Source of the DNA: Hofstenia miamia
Lineage: Eukaryota > Xenacoelomorpha > Acoela
Length of the DNA stretch: 64,000 nucleotides
Reading direction: 5' to 3'
Assembly: GCA_004352715.1 (NCBI GenBank)
Contig: SCFE01000077.1
Location: 157,837 to 221,836, forward strand
Within the stretch, counting starts at the first letter, position 1. Each line of letters opens with the position of its first letter. The notes beneath the pieces were generated by a model. That model worked only from the letters and a program-made list of their open reading frames with translations, made no database searches and was not told the origin of the DNA. Shown here one piece after another: positions 26,234 to 38,361 of the stretch. Position numbers and translations under genes: made by a program.

Positions 26234-26234
26234 N
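26234..26234. other. single-n contig junction
   Basis: A lone unknown base exactly between two copies of a 1271-bp sequence marks two contigs with overlapping ends placed side by side. Confidence 0.85.
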
Positions 26235-27081
26235 GAAAAGCCACTTCAATCAAAGATTTTTGAAGACGTTAATGTAAATAAGTCCTGCATGGTTGGTCGA
26301 CGCTAAGACAACGATTCATATTTAATCCTAGGCTCATGCTGAGATGAACATGCTCAATTTTAACATTGTGGTATACTATGTTTTCGCCAAAAATTATGGA
26401 TCCCTACCACACATTATTATATATTATTGTAATTTCCGTTATCATAATCCCATTATAAGTTTGTCGGTTTTTCATAACATCACATGTTGTTTTACAACTG
26501 TTATATTTGGCAAGCACAATCCCGATGAGACTCATGAAGCGCTCATGGACATGGAGTCTGTAGGCAAAGGTCCCAAAGATATTTGTCTCAACCTCTGACT
26601 ACCAAAGAATTCGTAAGCGCGTATCCTTTCGGCATTTACTAAATAAGGAACAAAATTAAGCTTGATTCAGTTCCTCATTAAACTTTCCAAAAGTATCGTG
26701 CCCCAGTGCATATGTGGGCGCGAGTGAAGGTCGAAATCCAAAGAATATAAGGAAACTTTGGACACCTATAAATTCAACAATTAATTCAGTTCCAAAAACA
26801 TTTAACAAATACCTCTATGAGTCACACCACCTTCCTTAAGGCAGCATATCAAGTATTTATGTCATCTATTTAGTGCTTAGTGTTCTATGACTTGGTTCCT
26901 ACATTTTTGTAGTTGATGAGGCATGATCCCTTAAGTAGAAATACTGCTGGTAAATTATATTATATAACACAAAACATTGAAATATTCAGTTGCATTACGT
27001 AGCCAAATTTTCAGCTTGCAGGAAATTGATTGCAGTAAATATACTTTACAATACTTGAAAATATAATATTTTGTGCTAGGG

Positions 27082-27137
<56 letters not shown>

Positions 27138-27505
27138 TACAAAACAGTGTTAACCTGAGTTAATATTTTGATGTTAAACCTCACGGGATATCATAGGTTT
27201 CAATCAGATTAGAAGGATACCGGAGAACTCCAAATAATTGTATGAAAATGATAAACTGTGCATTTGGATTTCCCTTGCTTTAACAACTGAATTTATTGTT
27301 TTTGCTAAAGATAATGTGACAATGCAATCGTATAAGAATTACATAGGAGAATGTAAATTTGGTCGTTAGAACTTTGTTCGTATTGTGATATTTGTACAAT
27401 CAAGTATTTGTAATCACATAAGAATAAATATATTATATAAATCCACAATATATAGCCTATATATATATATACATTTATTTATATCTACATATATATATAC
27501 ACATT
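26235..27505. repeat. 1271-bp duplicated segment, copy 2
   Basis: Same sequence and length as 24963-26233. It continues beyond the end of copy 1 into unique sequence and further TA/CA-rich runs at 27510-27547. Confidence 0.9.
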
Positions 27506-29900
27506 TATGCACACACATACATATATATTATATATATATATATATATTATGGTGTTCGAAAATTTAAGTTTTTTTCTGAATTGCAAGTCGTCAGATATTT
27601 TCCAATTAATTTTATTCACTTTTTACTTCAATGAAGCATTAAGATTAAAGTACATTGATTTGAAATTTATTGAATTTTTAAACATGAGCAGATATGTGCA
27701 CAAGTATATTTTAATATTTTACAAGTGCTTCGTGTTCGTATTGATCCTGGGCAGCATCAAACAATTCCAGAAAAAGATTTCAAAACAAAAAATTATTATG
27801 GTTAATTTTTGTTGGTTTCATTGACAAAGTGGATCATTTTTGTTCTAGTTTTCCAAGAGATTGTGTCATTGAATGCTTTATCTGAGTAAACCCAACTTCT
27901 TTTTAAAAATTTAGGTCTGTATGTTGATATTTTTTTATTTCTTTAAGAATTTTCAAATTTTGTTGGCGAAAAAAAATTTCAATCATTCAAACTTGCTCAA
28001 TGTCACGCATTAGATTACAAACAGAAAGTTTTTTACTGTTCTATCTCGTTCTACTAATTGAAATTATCTGATGAGGAATTTCTATATGAAATTTCAAATC
28101 CCGCAATTTCAAAACCCAGACAAATTTAAGCAACACTCAATAGTCTGTTTTAAGTAGATCATCCATCAATTTATGTCATTGAAATTTTAAGTGTCCTTAT
28201 TTGTATACACACGACACACTTATTAAAAATTCAAAAAATACATAAATACTCGAACTTATTCATTTTAAATGATTTAAAATTTCACGTTTTCGAATCCAAT
28301 TAAAATGAAAAATTTACATTTGGAAAAGAAAATATTGCCTGAAATAATGGTTACAACTAAATATTTCTCTTAGATAGGCATTCATGTTGTACAGTTTTTA
28401 CTCTTAAATGTAAGAATTTTCTAAATTCCTACACTATATTCAGAAGTGTACGCGCGGGAATGCTTATGAATTCTTAAGGGGGACCTAGTCCCCTTCTTAA
28501 GTTTTACTAAGCTTTGGGGTGTTGGATTTTATTTGATGAGAAATTAACTTTGGCAAAAATATAATGAAAAATTCATTGCTCAAATTTAAGCCACCCTTTT
28601 TAACTATTTAGGAATACAGCACTGAGAATCCTGTTTATGAATGCAATACTGTTTGTTTGTTTTCATTTAGAATTTCAGTTAGCCTTTAGTGATAAAAATA
28701 GAAAAGCAGAAATCATGTTACTCTTCCAACATTTAACTTTATCGAATATCAAGTTTGTGTTGGTATATCTTATTTATTCCCTGCTGATTTAATTTCTCTA
28801 AGTAGTTTTCGACACTAAATATTCCTATAGAATCATTAGTTACAGTAGTTCGTATAGTTACATCTATTATCTTGCTTAGAATATAGACTTACTCAAAACA
28901 TGCCCTTGCAAAGACTCTCAGCTTACACTCCTATCCAGTGCTGACAATTCAATTTCTAAATATTCAAAAAATATATAATTTAATGTTAATTGTGAAAATC
29001 TGCATACAATATTTTTAGTGGTAGGGAAAAATTAAACGCTTAGTCCGATTCAGCTTTAAAAGGTAATTTGAAATCGTGTGACAGTTTTGACATTTGAATT
29101 TATCAATCACTTTAATATATATATAATTTCCTATGTAAGTGCATTGAACTAAATAAGCATAATTCAAATTCTATCAATTCTGAAATACAATAATTTTATT
29201 ATTTTAACTTAAATTTCATAAGAAATATATTATAAAGTAATAATAATAACTAAATGTTATGGATTTTCGCACAATAATTTTCAATATCGAAAATACAAGT
29301 TACATAAAGCCTAATATTTTAGTGAATACTAGGAAACTGTCGTGCTATGTTTTTAATATTTTAGGAACGAAATAAGTAATAAATGTGATCATCATACATT
29401 GATGAAATGATTCACAATTCTAGCATATGACAACCCTTAAATAAACATTTAATATTCTAAGCACATCCAAAGCATGGTAACACTTTAATGCAAAAGAGTG
29501 TATAGAATCACAATAACATCGAATCCAATATTGTAGGTGTATAGATTTACTTTATGATTTCAAAAAAGATAGAGAGGGGTGATTTGATGTGGATAAATAT
29601 TTTATTAGTTGTACGAATTTCAGACAACCCTCGCATTGTTCAATTGAAAAAACAAATGAAAAGAATTTAATTATTGCAGAGAAAATGACTCGAGTTAAAA
29701 ATGGATACGCTATTTATATTCGTTAACGCTAAACGCACTGAGGGGGACCAATTCGGCACTCCTTCCTGTTTTGTTTGTAACTTTGCTTGAAATCAATTGT
29801 TTAGCTGAATTTTTCTAAATTTTCGTAATGAATTGGTGCAACAAGCATTTAAAAAAGTCAATATTTTGATAGATAGAAGTATACTTGAAAGTATTTGGAG
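27506..29900. other. anonymous AT-rich DNA
   Basis: Begins with a mixed TA/CA microsatellite (to about 27547). A 105-codon open stretch starting in that microsatellite (27507-27824) has no recognisable domain and is not called. A hairpin at 28472-28501 is described in findings. Nothing else is recognised. Confidence 0.45.
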
Positions 29901-30798
29901 GTAAAAGATTTCCTTTGTCCAATTAAAATGATTTTGGAGTTCTTATGTGACTGGGTCAAAACAGTTTTTCATACTAGAATTAAAAGCTTTCTTTTATGTG
30001 GGCTTTCTTTAATGTAATAATGTATCACGCTTAAGGTATTTGAAAGTTCTTGATACAACAAATTACTACACTACATTTATCTAACAATTATTAATAGCAA
30101 CCATTTTTGTCATAATTCCGAGGTCTAAGTTCTTTATTGTCGACTATAATTGAAACTAAGTGCTTACTTATAGGTCTTTTTATGTCTGTCCTTTTTTTTA
30201 TAATGAGTGGGCAAAATACTTGTCATAGCCAACGGATCATAGGATGAGAATGACCTATTCTAGCTAATTATTAACAAATTTAAAATTTCAAAATTATTAC
30301 GTAAAATTTAATTTTTAAACTTTAATGGAAATCTAAATATATGAACAAAATACTTTCAACGATTAATAAAATTCAAAGTATAAAACAATTATTTTTTGAA
30401 GCACATATTTTCCTTTGATGATTCAATAAATATTTTTTATTTGCGCTTTAGAGTGTTAGCGTTTTTAGAAATTCTATTGTCTGTTTCTAAATTGTTCCTG
30501 TGTTTTAGTTAGCAAATAATTTACATAGGCACTTGAGTTTTTAACTCAGTATATAAAAGATATATCTGTATTATCTTAGACCTCAGTCAAACTAAAACCT
30601 CAAATTCATCGAGTTGAACATCATATGATTCTGTAAATAGTAAATAGTAAAGTATTTTACTTAGGTAATATTTTCTGATTACCTAATAAATTTTTGCATA
30701 TAAAATAACTTGTTTAATATACAATATTGTAATTCGTTTCTTATTTTCCTTATTCTTAGACGTAATGTGTAATCTAAAAATGTTTTCTTAAATAGTTA
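29901..30798. repeat. 898-bp duplicated segment, copy 1
   Basis: Matches 30800-31697 with the same length and a few clustered substitutions near the left end (around 29990-30012) plus one near 30455. It is directly followed by a lone n at 30799. It holds no recognised gene. Confidence 0.9.
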
Positions 30799-30799
30799 N
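30799..30799. other. single-n contig junction
   Basis: A lone unknown base exactly between two 898-bp copies, the same arrangement as at 26234. Confidence 0.85.
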
Positions 30800-31697
30800 G
30801 TAAAAGATTTCCTTTGTCCAATTAAAATGATTTTGGAGTTCTTATGTGACTGGGTCAAAACAGTTTTTCATACTAGAATTAAAAGCTTTCTATTATGTGC
30901 ACTTTCCCTTATGTAATAATGTATCACGCTTAAGGTATTTGAAAGTTCTTGATACAACAAATTACTACACTACATTTATCTAACAATTATTAATAGCAAC
31001 CATTTTTGTCATAATTCCGAGGTCTAAGTTCTTTATTGTCGACTATAATTGAAACTAAGTGCTTACTTATAGGTCTTTTTATGTCTGTCCTTTTTTTTAT
31101 AATGAGTGGGCAAAATACTTGTCATAGCCAACGGATCATAGGATGAGAATGACCTATTCTAGCTAATTATTAACAAATTTAAAATTTCAAAATTATTACG
31201 TAAAATTTAATTTTTAAACTTTAATGGAAATCTAAATATATGAACAAAATACTTTCAACGATTAATAAAATTCAAAGTATAAAACAATTATTTTTTGAAG
31301 CACATATTTTCCTTTGATGATTCAATAAATATTTTTTATTTGCGCTTTAGAGTGCTAGCGTTTTTAGAAATTCTATTGTCTGTTTCTAAATTGTTCCTGT
31401 GTTTTAGTTAGCAAATAATTTACATAGGCACTTGAGTTTTTAACTCAGTATATAAAAGATATATCTGTATTATCTTAGACCTCAGTCAAACTAAAACCTC
31501 AAATTCATCGAGTTGAACATCATATGATTCTGTAAATAGTAAATAGTAAAGTATTTTACTTAGGTAATATTTTCTGATTACCTAATAAATTTTTGCATAT
31601 AAAATAACTTGTTTAATATACAATATTGTAATTCGTTTCTTATTTTCCTTATTCTTAGACGTAATGTGTAATCTAAAAATGTTTTCTTAAATAGTTA
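30800..31697. repeat. 898-bp duplicated segment, copy 2
   Basis: Second copy of 29901-30798. It continues into unique sequence at 31698. The handful of substitutions fits allelic divergence. Confidence 0.9.
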
Positions 31698-34081
31698 ACT
31701 CTTATCAATTTCCTTTAAAATACTTCTAATATAAGGAAAATCAATTTTAAGAATTCTTTGACAAAATTTGTTTCTTGGATAAATCGTTATAACAGTAATA
31801 CTTAAGTTAGATTTTTTGGAAACTAGCTAAATATGCATGAAAACTGAATAACATGGCATGGTTGTTGAGTTGATTTCAATGGCTTGCAGTATAATTCTTA
31901 TGAAATCATAATCTTATCTCTTAAACTGTAAATTTAGCCCTTCTCTTAATGACCTCGTTACAAACATTAATTTTTAGACAGTTATAAAAATTCACGTTAT
32001 AATAATAAACTATGTAGCCATACACCAAAATTCACCATCTCCTTAACTCATTTTTGAAAAAATATTATTGTATGGATTTATTGCCATATGGCAACAGCAT
32101 GCCAAAGAAAACTGATCCAATCAATTTTTTATCAAGAAATGCGTTAAAATGCGAATTGTCCTGGACCATTTTCAATTTTTTCATACTAATAAAACTTTTT
32201 GCATTTTTCGATACTAGTAAATTCCTATAAGATTTTAGCCTATATATTATTAACAATAAGGTAAATTTTGACAATGCTTTAATTGAATCTATATATCTCT
32301 CAAATATGTAGGAACATGGCCAAACATAATCATAGAAAATTTTTTTAGTTGCATTTGATTAATTAACATAAAATGTGATTTACTAAATAATGATTTTTTA
32401 TTTACTAATTAATCGTACAAATGCTAGTTGATAAAATCAACAAAAAGTAATAATATGTATACAGAATTTCAAGCCAAGTCCAATTTAATTTCCAAACATA
32501 ATACAACAGAAATATACTGAATACTTAACAAAGTATTCCCAATATCAGCCCAAAACTGAATAAAAAATGAGAAACTACTAAGTTTCAAATAAAGCCCAAA
32601 GAAAAATCTCATACTGTAAACGATGATATACTCAAACATGATAATACACAGCAGCCCATGCAACTATCACGAGCAAATATTAAGGGGCTTCGCCATCCTA
32701 AAAGATAGGCTAAGCTATAATTTCATTGCTTTCAATCATTTTTGAAACAGTAATGCTAATGTAGTTGAGCGGCTTAAGAATCTTGGAGAAATAGTTGTTT
32801 GCTTAAAATTAAAATTATAATTCTTTTTGGGTTCAAAATTTTATTCAACAGTTTCATTTGCAAATATGTCATCTTGCAAATTTGTTAATGGAATCCTACA
32901 ATATTACCAGAAAGATGTTCATATATATATATGTGAAAGGTTCTTAGTTTTTATAAATATGGAATATGGAAATACTGTTTGTTTAATTTGGTTGGTAAAG
33001 GTTAATCAATAAAAACACGCAAAATTTATTCCCAGAACACTTGATTGGAGTTGTTAATTCTAATGACTGTCGCTGTTTGACGCAAAATAAACTGAATGAA
33101 GTTAAAATGTTTTTTTTAAATGAGATGTCAATTCCAGTTCGCTCAAGTCACATGGCAGAACTTTCTAAATTAAAAGTAATACACTATACGAACTTGAAGT
33201 TGCATTTGCGGGTTTAAAAAAAGTTTTTGATTAAAAAAAGATATTCTCCAATAATCAATTAATTGCTAAGTCAATGAATACAACACATTTTATTCGTAAC
33301 TTCATAGAAACTTCTCAAACTCGGACGAAGCTCAAACCAAATTCAAATTAGGTTTTGTGTTAGTTTTTTGCTTTCTTTCGAATCGGTGCTTATTTATTAT
33401 CATAATTTTAGCAAGTAATCATTATAGCAGATAATTAATAATCTTTAATATTTTATACCAAAATTAACTTTTACGTTAATATATTAAAAGCTAAGAGACT
33501 GGAAGCACCAGAGTTCTTAGACTTTACCTAATTTCCGGTTAGGACTAGGATCTGCTCTCTTTTTACTTCGGGTGAAGTACACCTCTCAAGTTACTTATGC
33601 TGATAATTACCCTAATTTCTTTCATTCGAATACATTGTTCTGCATTGCAGCAATTGTGTAAGAACAACAACACCTAAGATTCAAATATGAATCATTTATT
33701 TGTGCTAATTGATTGCATATTTTTTTCGAAATTTAGCTATAGAATCTATATTGGAAATAAAGAAAAAAATTTCTTGTATAATTTATTGATATCAATAGCA
33801 TTATGTTCAACGCTTAAATGTCTGTGTATTAATGAAACTCTGTAAGATATTAAATATATTATTTTCTTAACATAATTTTACTTCATCACATCTGTACAAT
33901 TGAGAAATTTGTTTGCAATAAGCTCTACTATTTACTATTAATTTGAATAAAATGAGTGGGATAATTGCTCGCTCTGGAACATCAATTAAATTTCTTTATC
34001 AATTGTGCTTATAAAATTGTAAAATTGAATTCTACAAAATTAATAAATCTCATTTAGACAACTTTTTCTTATTGTAAATAG
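31698..34081. other. anonymous AT-rich DNA
   Basis: Several open stretches of 60-70 codons on both strands, none with a domain. No repeats with defined ends were recognised. Confidence 0.45.
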
Positions 34082-34206
34082 ACTGTGGACGAGGAATTTG
34101 TGATTCTCAACCTACAACGAAGTGCATGCAGATTTCTGGCAATAGCTTGATTCAGTTAAAATGTGAAAAGCCAGTTGTCAATCAGAATGAATTCGGGCAA
34201 AAGTAG
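34082..34206 (+). CDS. candidate 3'-terminal exon, cysteine-bearing, unidentified
   Basis: A pyrimidine-containing stretch ends in an AG acceptor (TTATTGTAAATAG, AG at 34080-34081). An open frame of 40 codons plus stop follows, entered in the phase that leaves two bases to complete a split codon. The peptide is less AT-driven than its surroundings and carries four cysteines (CGRGIC, KC, KC), as in small disulfide-rich extracellular tails. No upstream exon was found, so phase and reality are inferred. An AATAAA is seen only near 34435. It could be a chance open stretch. Confidence 0.25.
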
Positions 34207-34984
34207 AGATTCCACTTCAAAACATGAGTAAGTTGAAATTGATCAAATAATTATTTCCCAATTTTGTTTAAATTGGTTTACACTTCTAAAAGCAACGCAA
34301 CCGCTTTGTAACTCTTTCTGCATTCTTAATCCCATTACACGTTTAAGAAAATAGCAGTACATTTGGTTGGAAATAAATTAGTCTATGTTTATCTAAATTC
34401 GAACAGACTGTGTGAACATTTAATGTTTCGGAATCAATAAATTGGAAAATTTAAACAAACGGAACTCCACGGCATTCCAATTGTCAAACCTACAAAAACA
34501 TCATGAAAAATAATTGAAAACTAGCTGGAAATTCTACTGTAACTCAATGAAAACTTTGTAAATTGTTGTAAAGGCCAATTAATTTCAGGTTATTTGATGT
34601 TACCTGCAGCATATTCTATTAAGATCATGACACTATTTCGATATTGGACATTAAACAAAGTAGTATGCATTTAGCATTCCATTTCACTTTATTTATTTGT
34701 GTCAGTCTATTATTTTATTATATTTGAAAGTCAATGGAAGCAAAATTAAGCCAGTACAAACACTTTGAAAGTACTCTACAAAGAATTTGATTGCGCTATT
34801 TCACAATGAAAGTAAGAAACACTTTTTATAAGTATAATTTATAAAAATTCAACTTTTTAGCACCGATGTTTCTATCTTTAAATTGCAGAACTAAATCATT
34901 TAATTGCAGCACATATTATATACGATGATCCTTTGGTATAGATGATTTCTCAGGAAACCTATGCGACTGCAGTGAGAGCTGGTC

Positions 34985-35096
34985 CAGACTTGTCAACGAG
35001 TCGAGCTTCTATGGAGCAGAGGCGGGCCGAGCCGACCCGACTTACTCAAAATTTAAACGTACCGAGCTTGGAAATTTCGACCCGTTGACAAGTCTG
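34985..35096 (+). mobile_element. CGAGCC-ended MITE, short internally deleted copy
   Basis: The 112-bp element begins CAGACTTGTCAACGAGTCGAG and ends with the inverted copy CGTTGACAAGTCTG. The terminal 21 bases pair at about 18 positions. It keeps the subterminal block ACTTACTCAAAATTTAAA seen in the 47.6-kb copy but lacks the AT-rich middle. It stands out as GC-rich. Flanking 8-mers agree at only 5 of 8 positions, so no target duplication is claimed. Confidence 0.75.
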
Positions 35097-36544
35097 ATCT
35101 TGTTAGCACGAAGTTCACGCAGAATGGTTAATGTATTCATATAAAAGAAGAACGTTTGACAAAATACATGCAAAGCATTTCAAAGTCACAAAAGTTTGCA
35201 TGAACTTCTAATAACATAAAAAATAAAATGGAAAAAGTATTCGAACCAATGAGTAGAGCTCTGCGGTTACGGATTTAAACAAATTTGTGTGGCTATGGCT
35301 ATAATCGAAAATCGCTAAGACCTTTCGATATCAATGGATTCTGTATGACAGACATTTTGCTAATTGCGGGGTATGTCACTTTTCACCAAGTTCATCACCA
35401 GATCAACAAGATTAATTCAATTTAATTGGTTAATTTCGTTTTTTTAAGTTGATCAATCGCCAAGAACCTCCTTTAATTTTTTTCTCGAAAACTTTTTAGA
35501 TTTTTTGCTTTTGAATTTTTGTATTTTTTAGTAATTTGTTGTTTCTTGAAAATCGAGAGTGGTTGAATTTACGGAAGCTACGGTTATCAATAAGAAACGA
35601 GTGGTTGGGTTAAAGTCACCACAGAGCTCTACTATCATGCAGAATAGAAAATTCACATCTATTATGTACTGACGTAATAGACAGATTCTGTGCACAAATA
35701 AATGGATTATGGGACGATTTGATGAAGTGCTACAACGTATGTATGAATTAATGAATAGGATTAAAGGGAGAACAAATGTATCTCATCAAAATCCTGGCAT
35801 GTTTTGTTTTTAACAGTTTGCTACAGATATGGATTTGGGAAGAAAATCTATGCCCAAACCCGACTCAGATCCAAAACTTTATGCCCGACCCATTAATGTC
35901 AATTCACAAATTTTAGGCCCATTTTAGTAGAAATCTGTTGGAAATTTATAAAATAATTTACACACTAAAATTGAGAATACAGGGGACCTAACATAAATCT
36001 CGAAATATATATTTTATTATTTAATAAGATCCTACTAAATTTTATAGCATTCACTGCATTTGGGTTTTCATAATATTTGAGATAAGGTTTTGCCATAACT
36101 TTGTCCCAGACGGTCCAGGCGAGCAAAAGTGCACCTCTGATTTGTGATACTAAAAAATCATCTAAGCTCATAACAGTTATAATTTGCAGATAAATATTGC
36201 ACTGTGATGAGCTTGAGTAGAAAAGATCAGTTTCCAAATTTTTTACTTTAATTAAAAATTTTAAAACATTCCAAAACAGGAAATTTGTATAAGAAGTGCA
36301 CAGCTTAGGTAGCCAAAGGAAAGAGTAAGCAACAAACGGTGAAGCAGGGACTTAAGAATTGCTATGAGAATTACCACTTGTAATTATTCACTCTAATGTT
36401 TAGCTACTACAAAAAGTTCTCATCACAGGAAGTAAATCTGTCAAAAATCACTTCGACATTGTAAACATCATAATCAAAAAATGTCTTTTTATATTCGTAT
36501 TTGTGACTTTTTGAATATGTACTGATTGAAATTATTTTTTACAG
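35097..36544. other. anonymous tract between MITE and candidate exon
   Basis: No gene is recognised. A short phrase around 35755-35780 (GGATTAAAGGGAGAACAA) recurs in changed form near 36957-36975, suggesting a decayed dispersed repeat. The minus-strand open stretch at 35965-36237 is discussed under rejected items. Confidence 0.4.
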
Positions 36545-36768
36545 GAATCTCGTGCCAAGATGAGGAGGCTTTAAAGCCACTTTCCAGAACCATAGCAAGA
36601 ATCTTGAGCCATGTTGGACAGGGAAGCTACAGCGACTTTGTCGAAGAACCCCAACAAAACCCTGGATCACTCTTTTCCACTTTGAAAAATTTTGAATCAC
36701 TTCATTTTAGAAACGATATTTTTTACAATGAATTCACCCTAGCATACAATCACATAACAAAAAAATAG
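36545..36768 (+). CDS. candidate 3'-terminal exon of an unidentified protein
   Basis: A strong acceptor (ATTATTTTTTACAG, AG at 36543-36544) opens a frame of about 74 codons that runs to a TAG at 36766-36768, with an AATAAA polyadenylation signal 35 bases later. Base composition jumps to a coding-like, less AT-rich level at the acceptor and falls back after the stop. The peptide has a mixed, soluble composition (DEEALKPLSRTIARILSHVG, then SYSDFVEE) with no membrane segment, and ends in KK. I do not recognise the family. Upstream exons would lie further left on the plus strand and were not identified. Confidence 0.5.
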
Positions 36769-36802
36769 AAATAACACTGGTATCAGTCTTTCTTCAGGTA
36801 TT

Positions 36803-36808
36803 AATAAA
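36803..36808 (+). promoter_or_regulatory. AATAAA polyadenylation signal
   Basis: Canonical hexamer 35 bases after the TAG of the candidate terminal exon, on the same strand. Such hexamers are frequent in AT-rich DNA, so position is the main support. Confidence 0.4.
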
Positions 36809-37493
36809 AATTAATGAAAAAACCAGTCCAAATGAAAAAGATGTGTGAGCTGGTCATTCTGAGAAAATTATTTACATTTATTAGATGAACAAAGTCCCAC
36901 ACAAGGTAATTTCTGGAATGGGATAAGTTGGGTCGATATATGTGAAATGATAGATAGGATTAATGGGAGAACAACATTTCTTCTACCAGAAATCGTTTGT
37001 ATTTAAAAAAGTTAGTGATAACTTCTAGACATTACTGCTGAATTACTCTAGTATTTTACGAGTAATAAATCTGATTCCAATATTCAAATCGCAAAAATAA
37101 AATTGCATGGTATTCATTTTATCCACCACTAACCTAAAATTTTCTGTAGATAAATTATGTACTTATTTTATAATTTGCACTTGTAAGAAGTGCAGATGTT
37201 CTCATTCATTTGAATGTCATTAATTATCTTTCTTTCATGTTTTTAAATATTTTATTCTCATAGACTATATCAATTTTATATATTTTATTTACATACATGA
37301 ATCAGGGGTGTACTTTTTAATGGAGCTGTGCCACAGTAGTATTGAACTTTGAATTTTTTAATATATTATAAAAAATATATTGTTTTTAACTGAAAGAAAT
37401 CAACATTGGAATCTCATAGGACAGATTCCACTCAATTGACACGAATTTTTGCATCACTTCGAAACATTGAAATTAAGATATAGTAGACCATAC

Positions 37494-37773
37494 CTGTTAA
37501 AAGCCAGCTAATGTCAATTGGTATGACAACCAGGGCAATAACGAGATTTACACACGCTAAGTTTAAGATAAGAAATTCGACGCGAGAGCGAGCATGAGAT
37601 TTTCGCAGTTGTGTCCATATGAGGATAGAGTTGCCAATTAAAGCAACGATAGCTATGACCATTTCACACACAATTTTGACTAAATATACATGATTGAAGC
37701 CTAAATTTATTTCATGGCGATGAAGAGTGGTCGAATCATTTGAAAAGTTGTCTTTATACTCCACCATTTTCAT
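37494..37773 (-). CDS. first coding exon of a rhodopsin-family peptide GPCR (GnRH/corazonin/vasopressin-receptor-like)
   Basis: The minus-strand ATG at 37773 opens a 93-codon exon ending at a splice donor (ACAG/GTATGG, GT at 37493-37492). Beyond the donor the frame stays open briefly, but the residues no longer resemble the family. The extracellular N-terminus has two N-glycosylation sequons (NFS at 9, NDS at 12). TM1 is about residues 29-53 with the class-A GN motif (G47 N48, position 1.50). The first intracellular loop is basic (RKSHARSR). TM2 is about 66-92 with N71, L72, A73 and a proline at 85, ending IPIDISWLLT. The NL-A...IP-D--W--T pattern is characteristic of GnRH/AKH/corazonin and related receptors. 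Residue 2.50, normally Asp, is Asn76. Later exons (TM3-TM7) should lie at lower coordinates but none was recognised, so the gene may have very long introns or be a fragment. Plasma-membrane neuropeptide receptor role is inferred from family. Confidence 0.75.
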
Positions 37774-38325
37774 CTTGACTTTTCGTTGACAACAATCAAA
37801 CCACGACTATTCGATTTGAAAATACCGCTCAAATGCGATTGGCTAGCTAATCTTACAGTTTTGAAAAGTGAGATTCACTTAACAAAATAATTACGTTAGT
37901 GATTAGTAATTTCTTTTTAAAATTGGTGAAATAATTAATTGGAGCATCTAATTAAATCAGAAATGAGGACTTTATATTTCCAATTGCTGTCAGCATTAAT
38001 ATCAATATCTTTAATACTTGATGCGTAAGCAATTTTAATTTTAAATGTGGCATTTTAAAATTCAAACTAATGCTTTTTACTTTCATGTTACATTTGAGAA
38101 TGACTATAACAGTGTCTATTCACTGCAATTACTGCTAATATTTATTGTTGCAGTAAATTTAAAAAACTTAAACTTATAAACAGGAGAACAGAGTCTCGTT
38201 TTGTTTCTTGGTAGGTATGTTCGTAGTTTGAAAACCCTATCCCCTATTTCCATAAATACTTCTATCGTGTGTATGTTGGCGTTGACTTTGACACTTCATT
38301 GTATTACCTAATGTGTAAATTTATC

Positions 38326-38327
<2 letters not shown>
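37774..38327. other. 5' flank of the GPCR exon
   Basis: Upstream of the receptor start codon on the minus strand. It is AT-rich with no recognised coding block. The promoter or a 5' UTR intron cannot be located by eye. Confidence 0.3.

Positions 38328-38361
<34 letters not shown>
38328..38361. repeat. (TA)n microsatellite
   Basis: Uninterrupted TA run of about 16 repeats, resolved without a gap. Confidence 0.95.

Noticed and set aside
35965-36237. 90-codon minus-strand stretch containing RGALLLAWTVWDK, considered as a TM4-like exon of the GPCR
   Set aside because: The hydrophobic part is only about ten residues, lacks the TM4 pattern and has no convincing acceptor and donor pair in a usable phase.
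37304-37440. CAGGGGTGTAC as the start of a MITE like the one at 50.3 kb
   Set aside because: Only one terminus resembles it. No matching opposite end or 8-bp duplication could be found.
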